Assembly: GCA_050084515.1 (NCBI GenBank)
Contig: CM114271.1
Location: forward strand, 55,428,001 to 55,492,000
From: Blasia pusilla
Lineage: Eukaryota; Marchantiophyta; Marchantiopsida; Blasiales
Direction: 5' to 3'
DNA: 64,000 nt
Under the pieces are notes generated by a model, which was not told the origin of the DNA, searched no databases, and saw only the letters and a program-made list of their open reading frames with translations. Of this stretch, positions 23,615-33,145 are shown in pieces. Positions within the stretch are counted from its first letter, which is position 1; every line of letters begins with the position of its first letter. The position numbers and the translations under genes were made by a program.

Positions 23615-25639
23615 CCGAATCTGACTCGTCGCGGATTGGAGTGGGTACTCGTTTCTTATGATCCTCGATTGTGCCATCCTCCACTTTAGCGACCTCTTGA
23701 CGTACTGGAGGTTGAAGATCTCGTCCTCGCACCCTCCAGTCAACACCAAGAAGCAGCCCCTGTCACTCAGATAGGCGTCTGCAAAGGAGAACAAAAGTGC
23801 AATCTGGTCATAAGAGAGCGGCACATTCCACTCAGGTACCTCGTCCGACGGATTCTCGCCCCAAAGTCGCAACCCCGAGGGCAGATCGGCGATCAAGAGA
23901 TCCACCGCAACCTCTTCGACCACTCCATTCACCGTCAGGCAGCGTGCCCGTTTCGTTGGAGCTTCCGTCCCAGCGTTGTCAATTTTTTGATGGCTGATGT
24001 CGACGCTTGAAAACTGAAGCTCTTCAGCTCATCTAGTAAAGGAGTGAACTGAAGGAGGACGCTTGTCCGGGTCGTTGTTTGTCTGTGTCTTCCCAAGGAT
24101 GATGGGCTGTATTCTCCTTGGGACAACCCGGGCACCTCTCACTTCCGCTTCTCCCTAGCCTGGGGATGGCTTGTCGAGGTTTCTATGACCTCAGATTCTG
24201 GTGGCGTTTTTGCCGAGGACCTGGTCCGACCCTCTCTCCCCGCTCCCCCGGATGATTCCGCCTCTGGCCTTGAATCTTCAGCCTCACTTTGGGAAGACTC
24301 GGCCTCAGAATTTTTCCCTCCCCTCGCCTTGCCTTTGAGACCCGCTGTGGATTTGTCTTTGGCTGTGCGGACCTTGGAAGCCAACTCAGCTGTCTCGTGG
24401 GCCTGCTCTTCTGCATCTCCTCCGAAGAAGTCTTCAGGCTGGACGAAATTGGGGATTTCGTCTTGTCCTGAGGCCATTGCATCATGAAGCACTCGTAAGT
24501 CCTTATCCGTGATGTCTTCAGGGTCCTTGAAGTCGAGCCAAATGGGGCAATTCTCCACCTCCCAATCGGACATGTGCTGCCCCATCTCCATGTCGTACAT
24601 GGAGAATGTCTCTGCATCCGGCGGCAAAGCCCACAATTTCAAGGCTACCGGTAATTTTCCCCACGTACATGCGTTCTTACACTGGACGAGGTACCTGAAG
24701 ACCATCCGTTGGGCAACTTTTAGTCGAACAGAATCGGCCGTCTGCTCCTGTAGATCTCGCTTCTTCTTCACTTGATCCCGTTTGTTCCCCTCTACTTCTT
24801 CGTAAAGCTCTGCCTGAGGGAGGACGCAAACCTTGAACATGGTCTTGAATCCTGGGTTTTTGGTTGGCTTGTCCCGGATGTCGTCGAGCCAAACCTCGAA
24901 ATCTCCAAAACTTTCAAGGTTTGCTTCCGGCGGAATGAGCTCTAATCTTCTAAGCTCCGCTTGCAGACCGTCCAGCACCGACTTCCCGATTACCCACAAC
25001 GCGTCCCAGAACGACCATTCGCGTAGCCAATGCGAGATCACTGGATCGGACACACCCGGAGGATGGTGTGCCGCCCTCTTCTCGGCCTCTGAGCCCTCGA
25101 GACTGATCTTCATCAGTTGTATCCTCCTAAACTCGCTTATCCCGGACAACGCAAACCGATGCACGCGATCCAGCGACACTTTCTCCCCAATCCGACCATG
25201 CGGATCTTCATCCCTCTTCACTGGCGCTTGATAATCGCCTTGGCTCCTTGTAGAACTCCGGACCAAGTTCGGGGTTGAGAATCTTGATGTATCGCGCATC
25301 TTGCTGCCGTGTATTTCGTGGGTGCAGAATCTGCAGCTTGATGAATTTGGCGCGCTCAGACGCAGATACCTTCTCCCTCCGCTCGGCTCTAGTGTAGCGC
25401 TTTTCTTCATGGCCTGTATCTTCGCCAGCAAAGGATGGTTCTGGTTTGCATCTTGAGAAATAAACTTATTTGCCCAAGTTTTCTTCTTAACTGAGCACCC
25501 TTTGCAAGCATCTCGATTGACGAGGGCATCGCCAAGAACCCTCAGACTCCCGGGTGCGTCGTAAGCAACCTTCCTCACCCGATCGCGATCCCGGATCCGG
25601 TGGTGGGTGACATTCCCCTCCGATACAATCCGCACATCC

Positions 25640-26010
25640 AAACTCAACCCGTCAGGAAATTACATGGGTTCCGCAACCCGTCGGACTCGACGGGTCGTCA
25701 CAGCTCAAGGTCGGATTCTAGCAACGAGCTAAATGATGCAACCCGTCGGAGTCCGACGGATTGCATTCAGATTTGCTAATGCCTGAATGCAAGCAAACCG
25801 TTGGACTCCGACGGTTTGCTTTGGGCCAAAAACTAGTTAAATCTATGGTCAATCAAACAAGTCGTCGGAGTCCGACAAGTTGCAATCTTAAAAAAACATC
25901 CGAAAAAGCGTGCAGTCCAGCAACCCGTCGGAGTCCGACGAGTTGCTTTCGGCAAAAACAAACCTAACCCATTCATCAATCGAGCAACTCGTCAGAGTCC
26001 GACGAGTTGC
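25640..26010. repeat. Palindrome cluster in the intron before exon 3 (copy B)
   Basis: About seven palindromes with arms like GCAACCCGTCGGA / TCCGACGGGTTGC or the variants AACTCGTCGG / CCGACGAGTT are spaced 30-80 bp apart, separated by A-rich unique DNA. The cluster fills the intron between the ParB exon and the long exon and stops at the exon edges. Confidence 0.85.
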
Positions 26011-26031
26011 GAAAGTGTTAAAGATACTCAC

Positions 26032-26502
26032 GTGTTCATGGCATGCATTGCCATCTCCACCGTTGCCATGTGATGAGGGTATGGGTGAAAGACCACTGCC
26101 TTCACGCAAAAATGTGCCTCCAATGAGTTGGGCCGCTCCTCCGCAAACTTGGTCCACGCCATGAACCTGTGATTTCCATCCCAGATGAAGAAATGCAGAT
26201 TCCTCATCCAGCTGAATTCCGTGCCCTCAACTTGCCTTCTGAAATCCTGGTCTCGCATCCTCCAGAATGTGTCGAGCTTTTCCAAGTCCTCCTCGGTAAC
26301 TAGAGCTTGGGTTCCATGCTCGTCATAAGGCTGAACATAGAAGGGAGGAAAGTCGGTCGGCGAGGGATGTCGCCGCCGATTGCTTTAGCTTCGCGATGTC
26401 CTCATCGGAGTGAATTTCGCGGACGTATTCCATTGTCCGCAATCGACAGAGTGGAATCCTCGGGGCGTTGTGGCCCTCCATGAGTGCCATCTGCTTTACC
26501 AC
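26032..26502 (-). pseudogene. Copy B: ParB/sulfiredoxin-like domain exon
   Basis: The exon starts after CAG|GTGGTAAAG and encodes IPLCRLRTMEYVREI, a variable loop, LDTFWRMRDQDFR, FFIWDGNHRFMAWTKFAEE and a tail ending MAMHAMN. The 'IPL..L......I' start and 'DGNHR..A' box are the hallmarks of the ParB/Srx fold used by ParB, sulfiredoxin and many phage proteins. In prokaryotes and phages ParB-like domains are often fused to N6/N4 DNA methyltransferases, which supports reading exons 2-4 as one protein. A short deletion at about 26360 shifts the frame; copy C keeps the frame there. Confidence 0.7.
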
Positions 26503-27509
26503 CTGTCAGAACCGGGACAAGAGGAATAAGCTACACTGAAATCCCAATGAATTGCAATTCACATAATTCAAAAAACCCAGAACCTCTCTTACCCGCTCGA
26601 AAATGGGATCGGTTTCTTGACCAGCTAACTTGTCTGAGACAGAAGCTGGCAAATCGACTGGGAACTCGTCAATCCGATAGAGGTCGATGTCCTCCGCCGG
26701 GCTTGGAGTCGAGAATGACCGCTCTCCGGCTTCTTCGGCCATGTCCACCATCTCCACGCTGGCGGTCCTCATGACCTCGTCGTCATCGATTTCAACTTCT
26801 GGCGTTTCCACTATGTTGATTGTGTCCCCGGACTTTGTGGGGGACATTTCTCGCATCTCAACACTTGCGGTTGGACGGGCTGGGCTATCGTCAATGGCTA
26901 TCGATTTTTCCCTCCTCGCTTTAGCCAATTCTGCCCTCCTCACCGACGCGTCCAGACGCTTCTTTTTTCTCTTTTCGTCGGCGATCCTTTTCTTCAAGGC
27001 CTGCGACGTCTCAGCCTCTGCGTTCTGTTTATCGAGCGCCTCTTGAACACGTCTCGCAAGAAGCTCCTGGTTGTGCATCTCCGCTTCCCTTTCCCGCTCC
27101 TCGATTTCCTGTTGCCTAATTTCATTCGCCGAACGAGGCCCTGGAGATGCGAACGCAGGAGTCCTAATGGACTTCGGAGTGAAGCTCCCAGACTTATTGG
27201 CTTGTGATTTTTTCCTCGTCATTTTTTCCGGAAATTCCTCCACCTATATCCACGACGAATCCCTTGATCAGTCGCCTTGCTGATGTCGAGATGGGAGCTC
27301 GAATCGCCTTGATGGGTAGCTCGAATCGTCCCGCGATCGCTTGGTCGAACGGTCTCGCTGTCGTTGCGTCAAACGGTCTCGCTCTCGTTCCCTCCTATCG
27401 ACTCGCGATGTGTCGCCGTGTGAAATGCCCCTTTGTATCTGATCAGCTGATGCGCGGGAGAGTGAGGAATGAAGATCGCGAAATGAGAAACCAGAAATGA
27501 GCAATTTCT

Positions 27510-28545
27510 GCCCTATTTATACTTTTCTAGCCGTTGGGCTGACCGTTGGGTCCCGTCGTCCTTTCGATGGCGACGTGCCGGATGTTACGGAAGTCCGGAC
27601 GTGAAAAATGGCAACCCGTCGGAGTCTGACAGGTTGCGCGGCTCCGCCATCCTGGGTACGTCGCCACGTGCGCGAGCAACCCGTCGGAGACCGACGGGTT
27701 GAGCGCCTCCGTCGTCTTCGGAAAAGAACGCGAGGTACCCGCGCAACCCGTCGGAGACCGACATGTTGCACGCCTCCGCCATCCTGGGTACGTCGCCACC
27801 TGCGCGAGCAACCCGTCGGAGACCGATGGGTTGAGCGCCTCCGTCGTCTTCGGAAAAGAACGCGAGGTACCCGCGCAACCCGTCGGAGACCGACATGTTG
27901 CGCGCCTCCGCCGTGTTTGGGACGGGAACGGGACGTATCTTGGGCAATCCGTCGGAGACCGTTGGGTTGCACGCTTCCCTCATCAAGGGTTAAGAACGAG
28001 GGCTTCCCGTGCAAGTGGTCGGAGTCTGGCTGGCTGCACCACAAGGCGAGGCCCTTGCGCAACCCGTTGGAGGGCGACGGGTTGCACGCATCGCCGTCTT
28101 TGGGCTAAAAGGCGATGCACCCGCGGAACTCGTCGGGATCACACGGTTTGCATGCCTCCGGCATCTTCGAGCAAGAAGGAGCGGTATCCGAGCAACACGT
28201 CGGAGAGCGACGGGTTGCTTGCTTCGACAATGTTTAGCAGAAGCGTGCAACCCGTCCGATGCCGACGGGTTGCAGGCTTCGGTTAGCTTCCGGTAATTTT
28301 TAAGTTACCAGGACTCCGACGGGTTCCAAGTGTGATGCGCAACCCTCTGCTTCCCAAATCCGGTAACATATTGCAACACAATTGAATGTGTTATAGAATT
28401 GGATCCATTGTGTCAGACAATGTCACCCACCGAATTCATCTAGTCAGTAAAAATCTGTCAGAGTATATGTTTCCTATTCACTATAAATTAAATATTCTCA
28501 TTCTCATTCTCATTCTCAGTCTCCTCCCGTTAGAATCTTCTTGGA
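27510..28545. promoter_or_regulatory. Divergent promoter region with palindrome array (copy B)
   Basis: This intergenic region separates the two divergent genes. Toward the minus-strand gene there is TATAAATAGGG (minus strand, about 27511-27521); toward the plus-strand gene there is CTATAAATTAAA at about 28480 followed by four ATTCTC units. Between them lie about a dozen palindromes of the GCAACCCGTCGG...CCGACGGGTTGC type, several with GAGAC or GAGTC centres. A 131-bp block (GCCATCCTGGGTACGTCGCC...) is tandemly duplicated at about 27647 and 27778. Copy C has the same layout with one block. Confidence 0.65.
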
Positions 28546-30781
28546 ATGGATAATTATGTTAAGCTCACTTGTGGCAGTCATCTGGCGGCCCTTCCTCAAT
28601 CGGAAATCATTCGACCCCAAGCTCGTGAGTCTTTCATAGCAGTGGATGAAAATTTTCTGTCTGTTCGATTTCTTCTCCAAATTGGAACCATCTTTGTATC
28701 CAAAGATGTAGGGATGGACGGTACGGAAGACATAATAGGTGAGACGGTCTAGCCAGTGACCTCAGACCGTAAAGTATGGAATCTCCTACCTCTAGCTAAT
28801 GGTCAATACAGAGTTTACGGCTTGCCCCTGAATTCGTCTGTTTCCCAAGTAGACCGTCTAGAATTTCCTAGTGCTCCGAGCTCTACGTTTGCAACTCCAA
28901 GCTCTGCAGATCCGGCCGACTCCAACCGCTTGACGCTCGTAACAATGTTGTTTTTCTGAAGAGATTCCGGATGTTATCAACCTCGTGGATCTGTCGGACA
29001 CCAATCGGGCCCTCTGTCCGCCTACTGCGTTCCTCTTGCGAGTATCGGCAATAGTTTTCTTTTCGTCTCGCCCTTGAAAATGTTCAAGCACATTCTTGTC
29101 GACGAGTTGCGCCCACGTCACGATGGTAATTGCATTTTTGAGTTGCCTCCACTTGCCGCTCCTGCTCAAAAGAAGGATGGAGGCGCTGAAGGGTATGGAC
29201 AGAAAAAGTCGATTGTCATCGATGGTGCAGGCTTCAACGGACCAGTGCTTCAATTCCAGATGGTCCTTGGATTTTCTCCCGCCGCCAATGCGTGGGAGCC
29301 TTGGAGTGTAGAAGTCCAGCATGCGCGTATCTAGAGCGCAACGGGCGAGTCAATACGTCGCAATTCCCTCCCAAGAATGCAGAAACTCCATACGAGGTCG
29401 GTGCCACCATACCGCCGGGAGGCCATCGATATCCTCATTGTCAGGCATCGCCCTTCTGCGTTGGAGCGTGTCCTGCATACATATTTTTCATTGTCCACGA
29501 CTTGGGCTCCACGTCAGAGTATACAAGGCTGGCTGTCCATGTTGGCTCCCACACTCATCCTGTGACCGATGCAATTCAAAGACACATCAAGGAGAATGTG
29601 GCGAAGAAAGTAGCCGAGGTCTACAGAAACTCTCCGGGTTCAAAGCCCGGAGTGATCAAGCTCACAACGGCATCACAAATTTGTGAACAATTGCTTGGAA
29701 TCCCTGGACGTGGCGAGATCACGGCGGTTGAGGAGAAACAACTCGGGAAAATCTCGCATTTTCGCTGATCCCGAATGCTTCCGAATTTCTTTGCGTCAGA
29801 TACGAGTTCTGGATGGAAAGACGGCCGAAATGGATGCCATCACGAGAATCCGTTGCTGGAAGTTTGCAACATCCTATCACTGGGGTGGTTCAACAATATG
29901 GGATTCCGGTAATGGAGGTGGATTGCAACTTAAAACGGTGGCATATATCTCGGAGCAACCCAGGCGTGGACCCCCTGCAGGCGGCAAGATCGATGGCATT
30001 AGGAGAGCATGCGGCACTTTCCTAAATAAGAATTGTACAAGGATCGACGACCTCTGCTCGGGTTTTGGGGACTCAAAACCTTTGATCGTTTCACGAGGAC
30101 CGGGATCAATTGAAGTACTTCTTCCGCCCAAATGAATCTTGCGCTTTCCGAAGTCTTATCCGCCGCCATTGGAGCTCTCGGGAATACCCCCACGATTTGG
30201 CCCATCGCTGCAAGCACGAACTGCACTCAAGACGAAGTGGACAATCTTACAAGTGCCGGTTTCAGACTCGTAGCGGGGAAGTTCGGAGCATGTTCAGCAT
30301 TACAGAGACCTTCACATTTCAGTATTCAACCCAAGATTGATGTCAACGTGTACCCGAGAAGGTGGATGATCTCAATCCATTATTTCTGTTTGAGTCTAGA
30401 AATGGGGTGAAGAGAAAAGAATGTGTAGGCCAACGGTGGAGAGAGCAAAGCGAAGTGCAAAGACTCGGGGAGGCAAAAATGGAGATCATCGCCACGAAAG
30501 ATGTCTTGAGTGGCAATGGAATAGGAAGGATGTATTGGGTCAGGAACAACATTGTAAATTCAAGTGTCACAGGGGTGTATGTGGTGCACATCTGTTGCTT
30601 TCCCACATGTTCATGTGATGACTTTGTCCAAAGAGAGACAACTGGCAAAAGGTATTTCCCTTGTAAGCACATGTACTATGTGTTGCTGGTAGTTTTAAGA
30701 GAGTCGGAGGTAGGAGTAGGAATCCACCAACCAATTTTGTCCCTTAAAGAAGTTCGAAGTATTTTAAACAAACCACTTTGA
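28546..30781 (+). pseudogene. Copy B: transposase-like gene with SWIM zinc finger
   Basis: The frame opens MDNYVKLTCGSHLAALPQSE. After a TAG at about 28750 and several shifts it gives GGHRYPHCQASPFCVGACPA, TRLAVHVGSHTHPVTDAIQR and KPGVIKLTTASQICEQLLG, and ends with VVHICCFPTCSCDDFVQ ... YFPCKHMYYVLLVVL. The CSC...CKH pattern is a SWIM zinc finger, usual near the C-terminus of Mutator-like transposases and FAR1 relatives. The 'H.G.HTHPV' block resembles their N-terminal DNA-binding part. Comparison with copy C shows the two diverge after about 29850, so B has probably lost the central catalytic region. The gene diverges from the ParB-methyltransferase gene. Confidence 0.65.
30670..30780 (+). 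other. SWIM finger tail and 3' end of the transposase-like gene
   Basis: The last 35 codons after the SWIM motif (LSLKEVRSILNKPL) end in TGA at 30781. About 175 bp further on is a single degenerate palindrome (AACTCGTCGGACTC, about 30962), then an A-rich stretch leading to the right end of the element. Confidence 0.4.
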
Positions 30782-31039
30782 GGATGCAAAGGAGGTTTTA
30801 GATTGTACTTTTATTTTTTTCTCAACCTTCACTTCGAGCTTGAACTCTATTAAGCCCCGGGCAAATGACAGATTATTTCGAGACCTTGGATGGAAAAAGT
30901 GATTGGTTCCACACTTATGATTCCACTGATTTTTCAGTTTTCTAAATTTTGTGCAATTTGCAACTCGTCGGACTCAGAGGGGTTGCCAAAATATGGAAGA
31001 GGAAAAAAAAACTGAGGGACTGCTTAATATATGAACAAA

Positions 31040-31188
31040 AAAGTGCAAAAAATTTCAAACAAAAATTTTCCTCTCTTCAACCCAACGGAAACTCTCTTCA
31101 AAAAAGAGTATCTATTTCGGTTGACCCTAGTTTCCTCTCTCCTCTCTCCTCTCTTCCTCTCTTCCTCTACTCTTACCGCTCCTCCGCA
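31040..31188 (-). repeat. Right terminal region of copy B
   Basis: Read on the minus strand it begins GGTAAGAGTAGAGGAAGAGA, continues with the same purine-rich GGAAGAGAGGAGAG units, then GAAGAGAGG and AATTTTTGTTTG. It is an imperfect inverted copy of the left end at 20820. Similarity is clear in order and composition but is not base for base. Confidence 0.6.
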
Positions 31189-32215
31189 ACGCGTCCCAGA
31201 ACGACCATTCGTGTAGCCAGTGGGAGATCACTGGATCGGACACACCCGGAGGATGGTGTGCCGCCCTCTTCTGGGCCTCTCTGCTCTCGAGACTGATTTT
31301 CATTAGTCGGATCCTCCTAAACTCGCTTATGCCGGACAACGCAAACTGATGCACGCGATCCATGGACACTTTCTCCCCAATCCGGCCATGTGGATCTTCA
31401 TCCCTTTTCCGCTGGCGCTTGATAATCGCCTTCAGCTCCTTGTAGAACTCCGTACCAAGTTCGGGGTTGAGAATGCTGATGTATCGCTGCATCTTGCTCG
31501 CCGTGTATTTCGTGGCTGCAGATACTGCAGCTTGGATGAATTTCGCGCGCTCAGACCCAGATACTTTCTCCCTCCGCTCCAGCTCCAAGTCAGCGCTCTT
31601 CTTCGTGGCCTGTATCTTCGACCAGCAAAGGATGGTTACGGCTGCATCTTGGTAAATAAACTTATTTGCGCAAGTTTTCTTTTTTATCTGAGCACCCTTT
31701 GCAAGCATCAGATTTACAAGGGCGTCGCCCAAGAACCCCTTGTACTCTCCTGGGTGCGTCGTAAGCACCTTCTTCACCCGATCGCAGTCCTGGATCCAGT
31801 GGTGGGTGACATTCCCCTCCGATACAATCCTGCACATCCAAACTCAACCCGTCAGGAAATTACATGGGTTCCGCAGCGTGTCGGACTCGATGGGTAAATC
31901 ACACTCAAGGTCGGATTCTAGGAACGAGCTAAATGATGCAACCCGTCGGAGTCCGATGGATTGCATTCAGATTTGCTAATGCTTGGTTTCAACCCGTCGG
32001 ACTCCGACGGGTTGTGCAATTGAACATACTAACGTGAACATACCAACCCGTCGGAGTCCGACAGGTTGCGCAATTGAATGGAAACTTGCAATTTGACGCG
32101 AAATTTGCTAAACCAACTTTTGAATGCAACCCGTCGGACTCCGACGAGTTGATTTCGGCCAAAAACAGTTTCGAGTCAAGCAACCCGTTGGACTCCGAGG
32201 GTGTTTCAAAATTGA
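31189..32215 (-). mobile_element. Copy E: remainder of the element interrupted by copy B
   Basis: 31189-31829 is the 5' part of the long exon, better preserved than in B: TIVSEGNVTHHWIQDCD, VLTTHPGEYKGFLGDALVNL, AGAQIKKK-type text, FIQAAVSAATKYTASKMQRY, LNPELGTEFYKELKAIIKRQ and HHPPGVSDPVISHWLHEWSF. It is preceded by a clean acceptor TGTGCAG|GATTG. The intron palindromes follow to about 32215, where homology ends, so the ParB exon and promoter are missing. It continues exactly where copy A stops at 20819. Confidence 0.75.
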
Positions 32216-33145
32216 CCCGGCCTCGCTTTGGCCCAGGCATTTTTTGGTATCTTTGTCTTTCTTCAAAGCCGAAGTATGAGGATGTTGTTGAGGTGCTTCG
32301 GAGGGCGTGGTGACTTTGTGGCTACTCATGGTACCAGTTCCGCCTTTCCGTGGTAGTCAGACGGGGGTCACTTGCGACCAATCTAACGCCTCCTCTGCTG
32401 TCAATTCTTGCTTGTGAATATAAAGATGGATCAAGAAAGGAGATAGGAAGGACTTTGTGCTTGGATGAAGCACGTCCACCATTCCTCGTACGTGCCCGTC
32501 CACAAAAGCAGCAAAGTCGACTCTTGGGGCTTCGGGTTCCAGGTGCTGATTCGGATGTGCTACAAGCTCTTGAAGATGTGCTACATCATCTTTCAAGAAC
32601 AAGAGCTTCAAGAACAAGCACCTGGAACCCTTCTTTCAAAACTTGGCGACGGCAGACGCAGAGCAAAGCTCGCCAAGGAGTTCTCCGGATGTCAAGGTCC
32701 AGTTGGCTTGAAAGAAAGTTGCCAACGATCGCTCCTCCGGTTCGACGACTCGGTGGCGGCTTGACCATCGGCATCGCCGCACCGAGAATCGGGCGTGGAG
32801 TCTTCGCGAGGCATGTTGCTAGGTTGATCTCGATGGACACCCGCTTTGGCTCGCTCACGCAACCGTGGTGATCCTGTCCATGAAAATACCCGCTTGGTTA
32901 CGCCGTACTGCTCTTATAGTCTGCTCCCCCTGTCCGTTCTTGGTCGTGGCGCCGAGGCTGTAACAAGAAGGTGGGCACTTTGCGTCTTTGCCACGCTCCC
33001 CCTCCCTCACTTCATGCGCTTTGCTGCTTCGCGAAGCATGGGATGTCTGGAACCTCGCTGCTTCGCGAAGCACGGTATATCTTGAACTTTGGTGCTTCGC
33101 TGCTTCGCGAAGCACGGGGCGTTCGCCTACCCCCTTCCTCCTGTC
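32216..33145. other. Unassigned stretch between copy E and the gypsy element
   Basis: Minus-strand frames at 32858-32357 look partly protein-like (DFAAFVDGHVRGMVDVL, RALLCVCRRQVLKEGFQV) but are broken and unrecognised. At 33010-33120 the 14-bp palindrome TGCTTCGCGAAGCA, or close variants, occurs three times, each after GCTTCGCTG-like text. This region should hold the 3' LTR of the gypsy element but does not resemble its 5' LTR. Confidence 0.4.

Larger units (their letters stand above)
22630..27222 (-). pseudogene. Copy B: transposon-borne ParB-like / DNA methyltransferase gene (4 exons, disrupted)
   Basis: Exon 1, 27222-26593: basic start MTRKKSQANK, then an E/R/K-rich coiled coil and an acidic Ser-rich stretch, ending CGG|GTAAGA. 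Exon 2, 26502-26032: ParB/sulfiredoxin-like domain (APRIPLCRLRTMEYVREI ... FFIWDGNHRFMAW), ending AC|GTGAGT. Exon 3, 25630-23615: about 670 codons with HPPGVSDPVISHWLREWSFW, a charged linker, and methyltransferase motif IV (VDLLIADLPSG at 23905-23873), ending CGG|GTAAGG. Exon 4, 23139-22630: motif I (LVFDLVGLSGAS) and stop. The motif order IV then I defines the beta class. The consensus protein is about 1200 aa. Copy B is broken by frameshifts near 26360, 25560 and 23936, a stop at 24136 and a damaged acceptor before exon 3. Confidence 0.75.
20820..31188. mobile_element. Large DNA transposon copy B, both ends present (about 10.4 kb)
   Basis: The element is bounded by similar inverted ends, each starting GGTA and followed by purine-rich GAGGAAGAGAGGAGAG-type sequence and AATTTTTGTTTG. 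It is inserted in the long exon of copy A/E. The host exon text CTCC-AACGC lies just left of the insertion and CTCCGCAACGC just right, suggesting a target duplication of about 9-11 bp as in Mutator-like elements. It holds a divergent gene pair: a ParB-methyltransferase gene on the minus strand (27222 to 22630, with further exon-like sequence to 20975) and a SWIM-finger transposase-like gene on the plus strand (28546-30781). Boundaries are accurate to about 10 bp. Confidence 0.75.

Noticed and set aside
25640-26010. Regularly spaced similar repeats resembling a CRISPR array
   Set aside because: Repeats are palindromic, vary in arm sequence and spacing, recur in many introns and intergenic regions, and the context is a eukaryotic transposon. 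No cas genes are present.
27527-28296. Long open frames on both strands reading QPVGLRRVA / NPSETDGL and similar repeats
   Set aside because: These are translations of the palindrome array in every frame (GC-rich, few stops), not genes. The same text appears wherever the palindromes occur.
29321-29686. Frame with many Cys and Arg in copy B (and its equal at 47803-48381)
   Set aside because: Another frame of the same DNA carries the conserved HVGSHTHPV block shared with transposase N-termini. The Cys/Arg frame lacks a recognisable domain.
20820-31188. Bacterial or phage contamination, suggested by the ParB and methyltransferase domains
   Set aside because: The genes have GT-AG introns, TATA-like boxes, occur in several diverged copies nested with plant retrotransposons, and share the same flanks.
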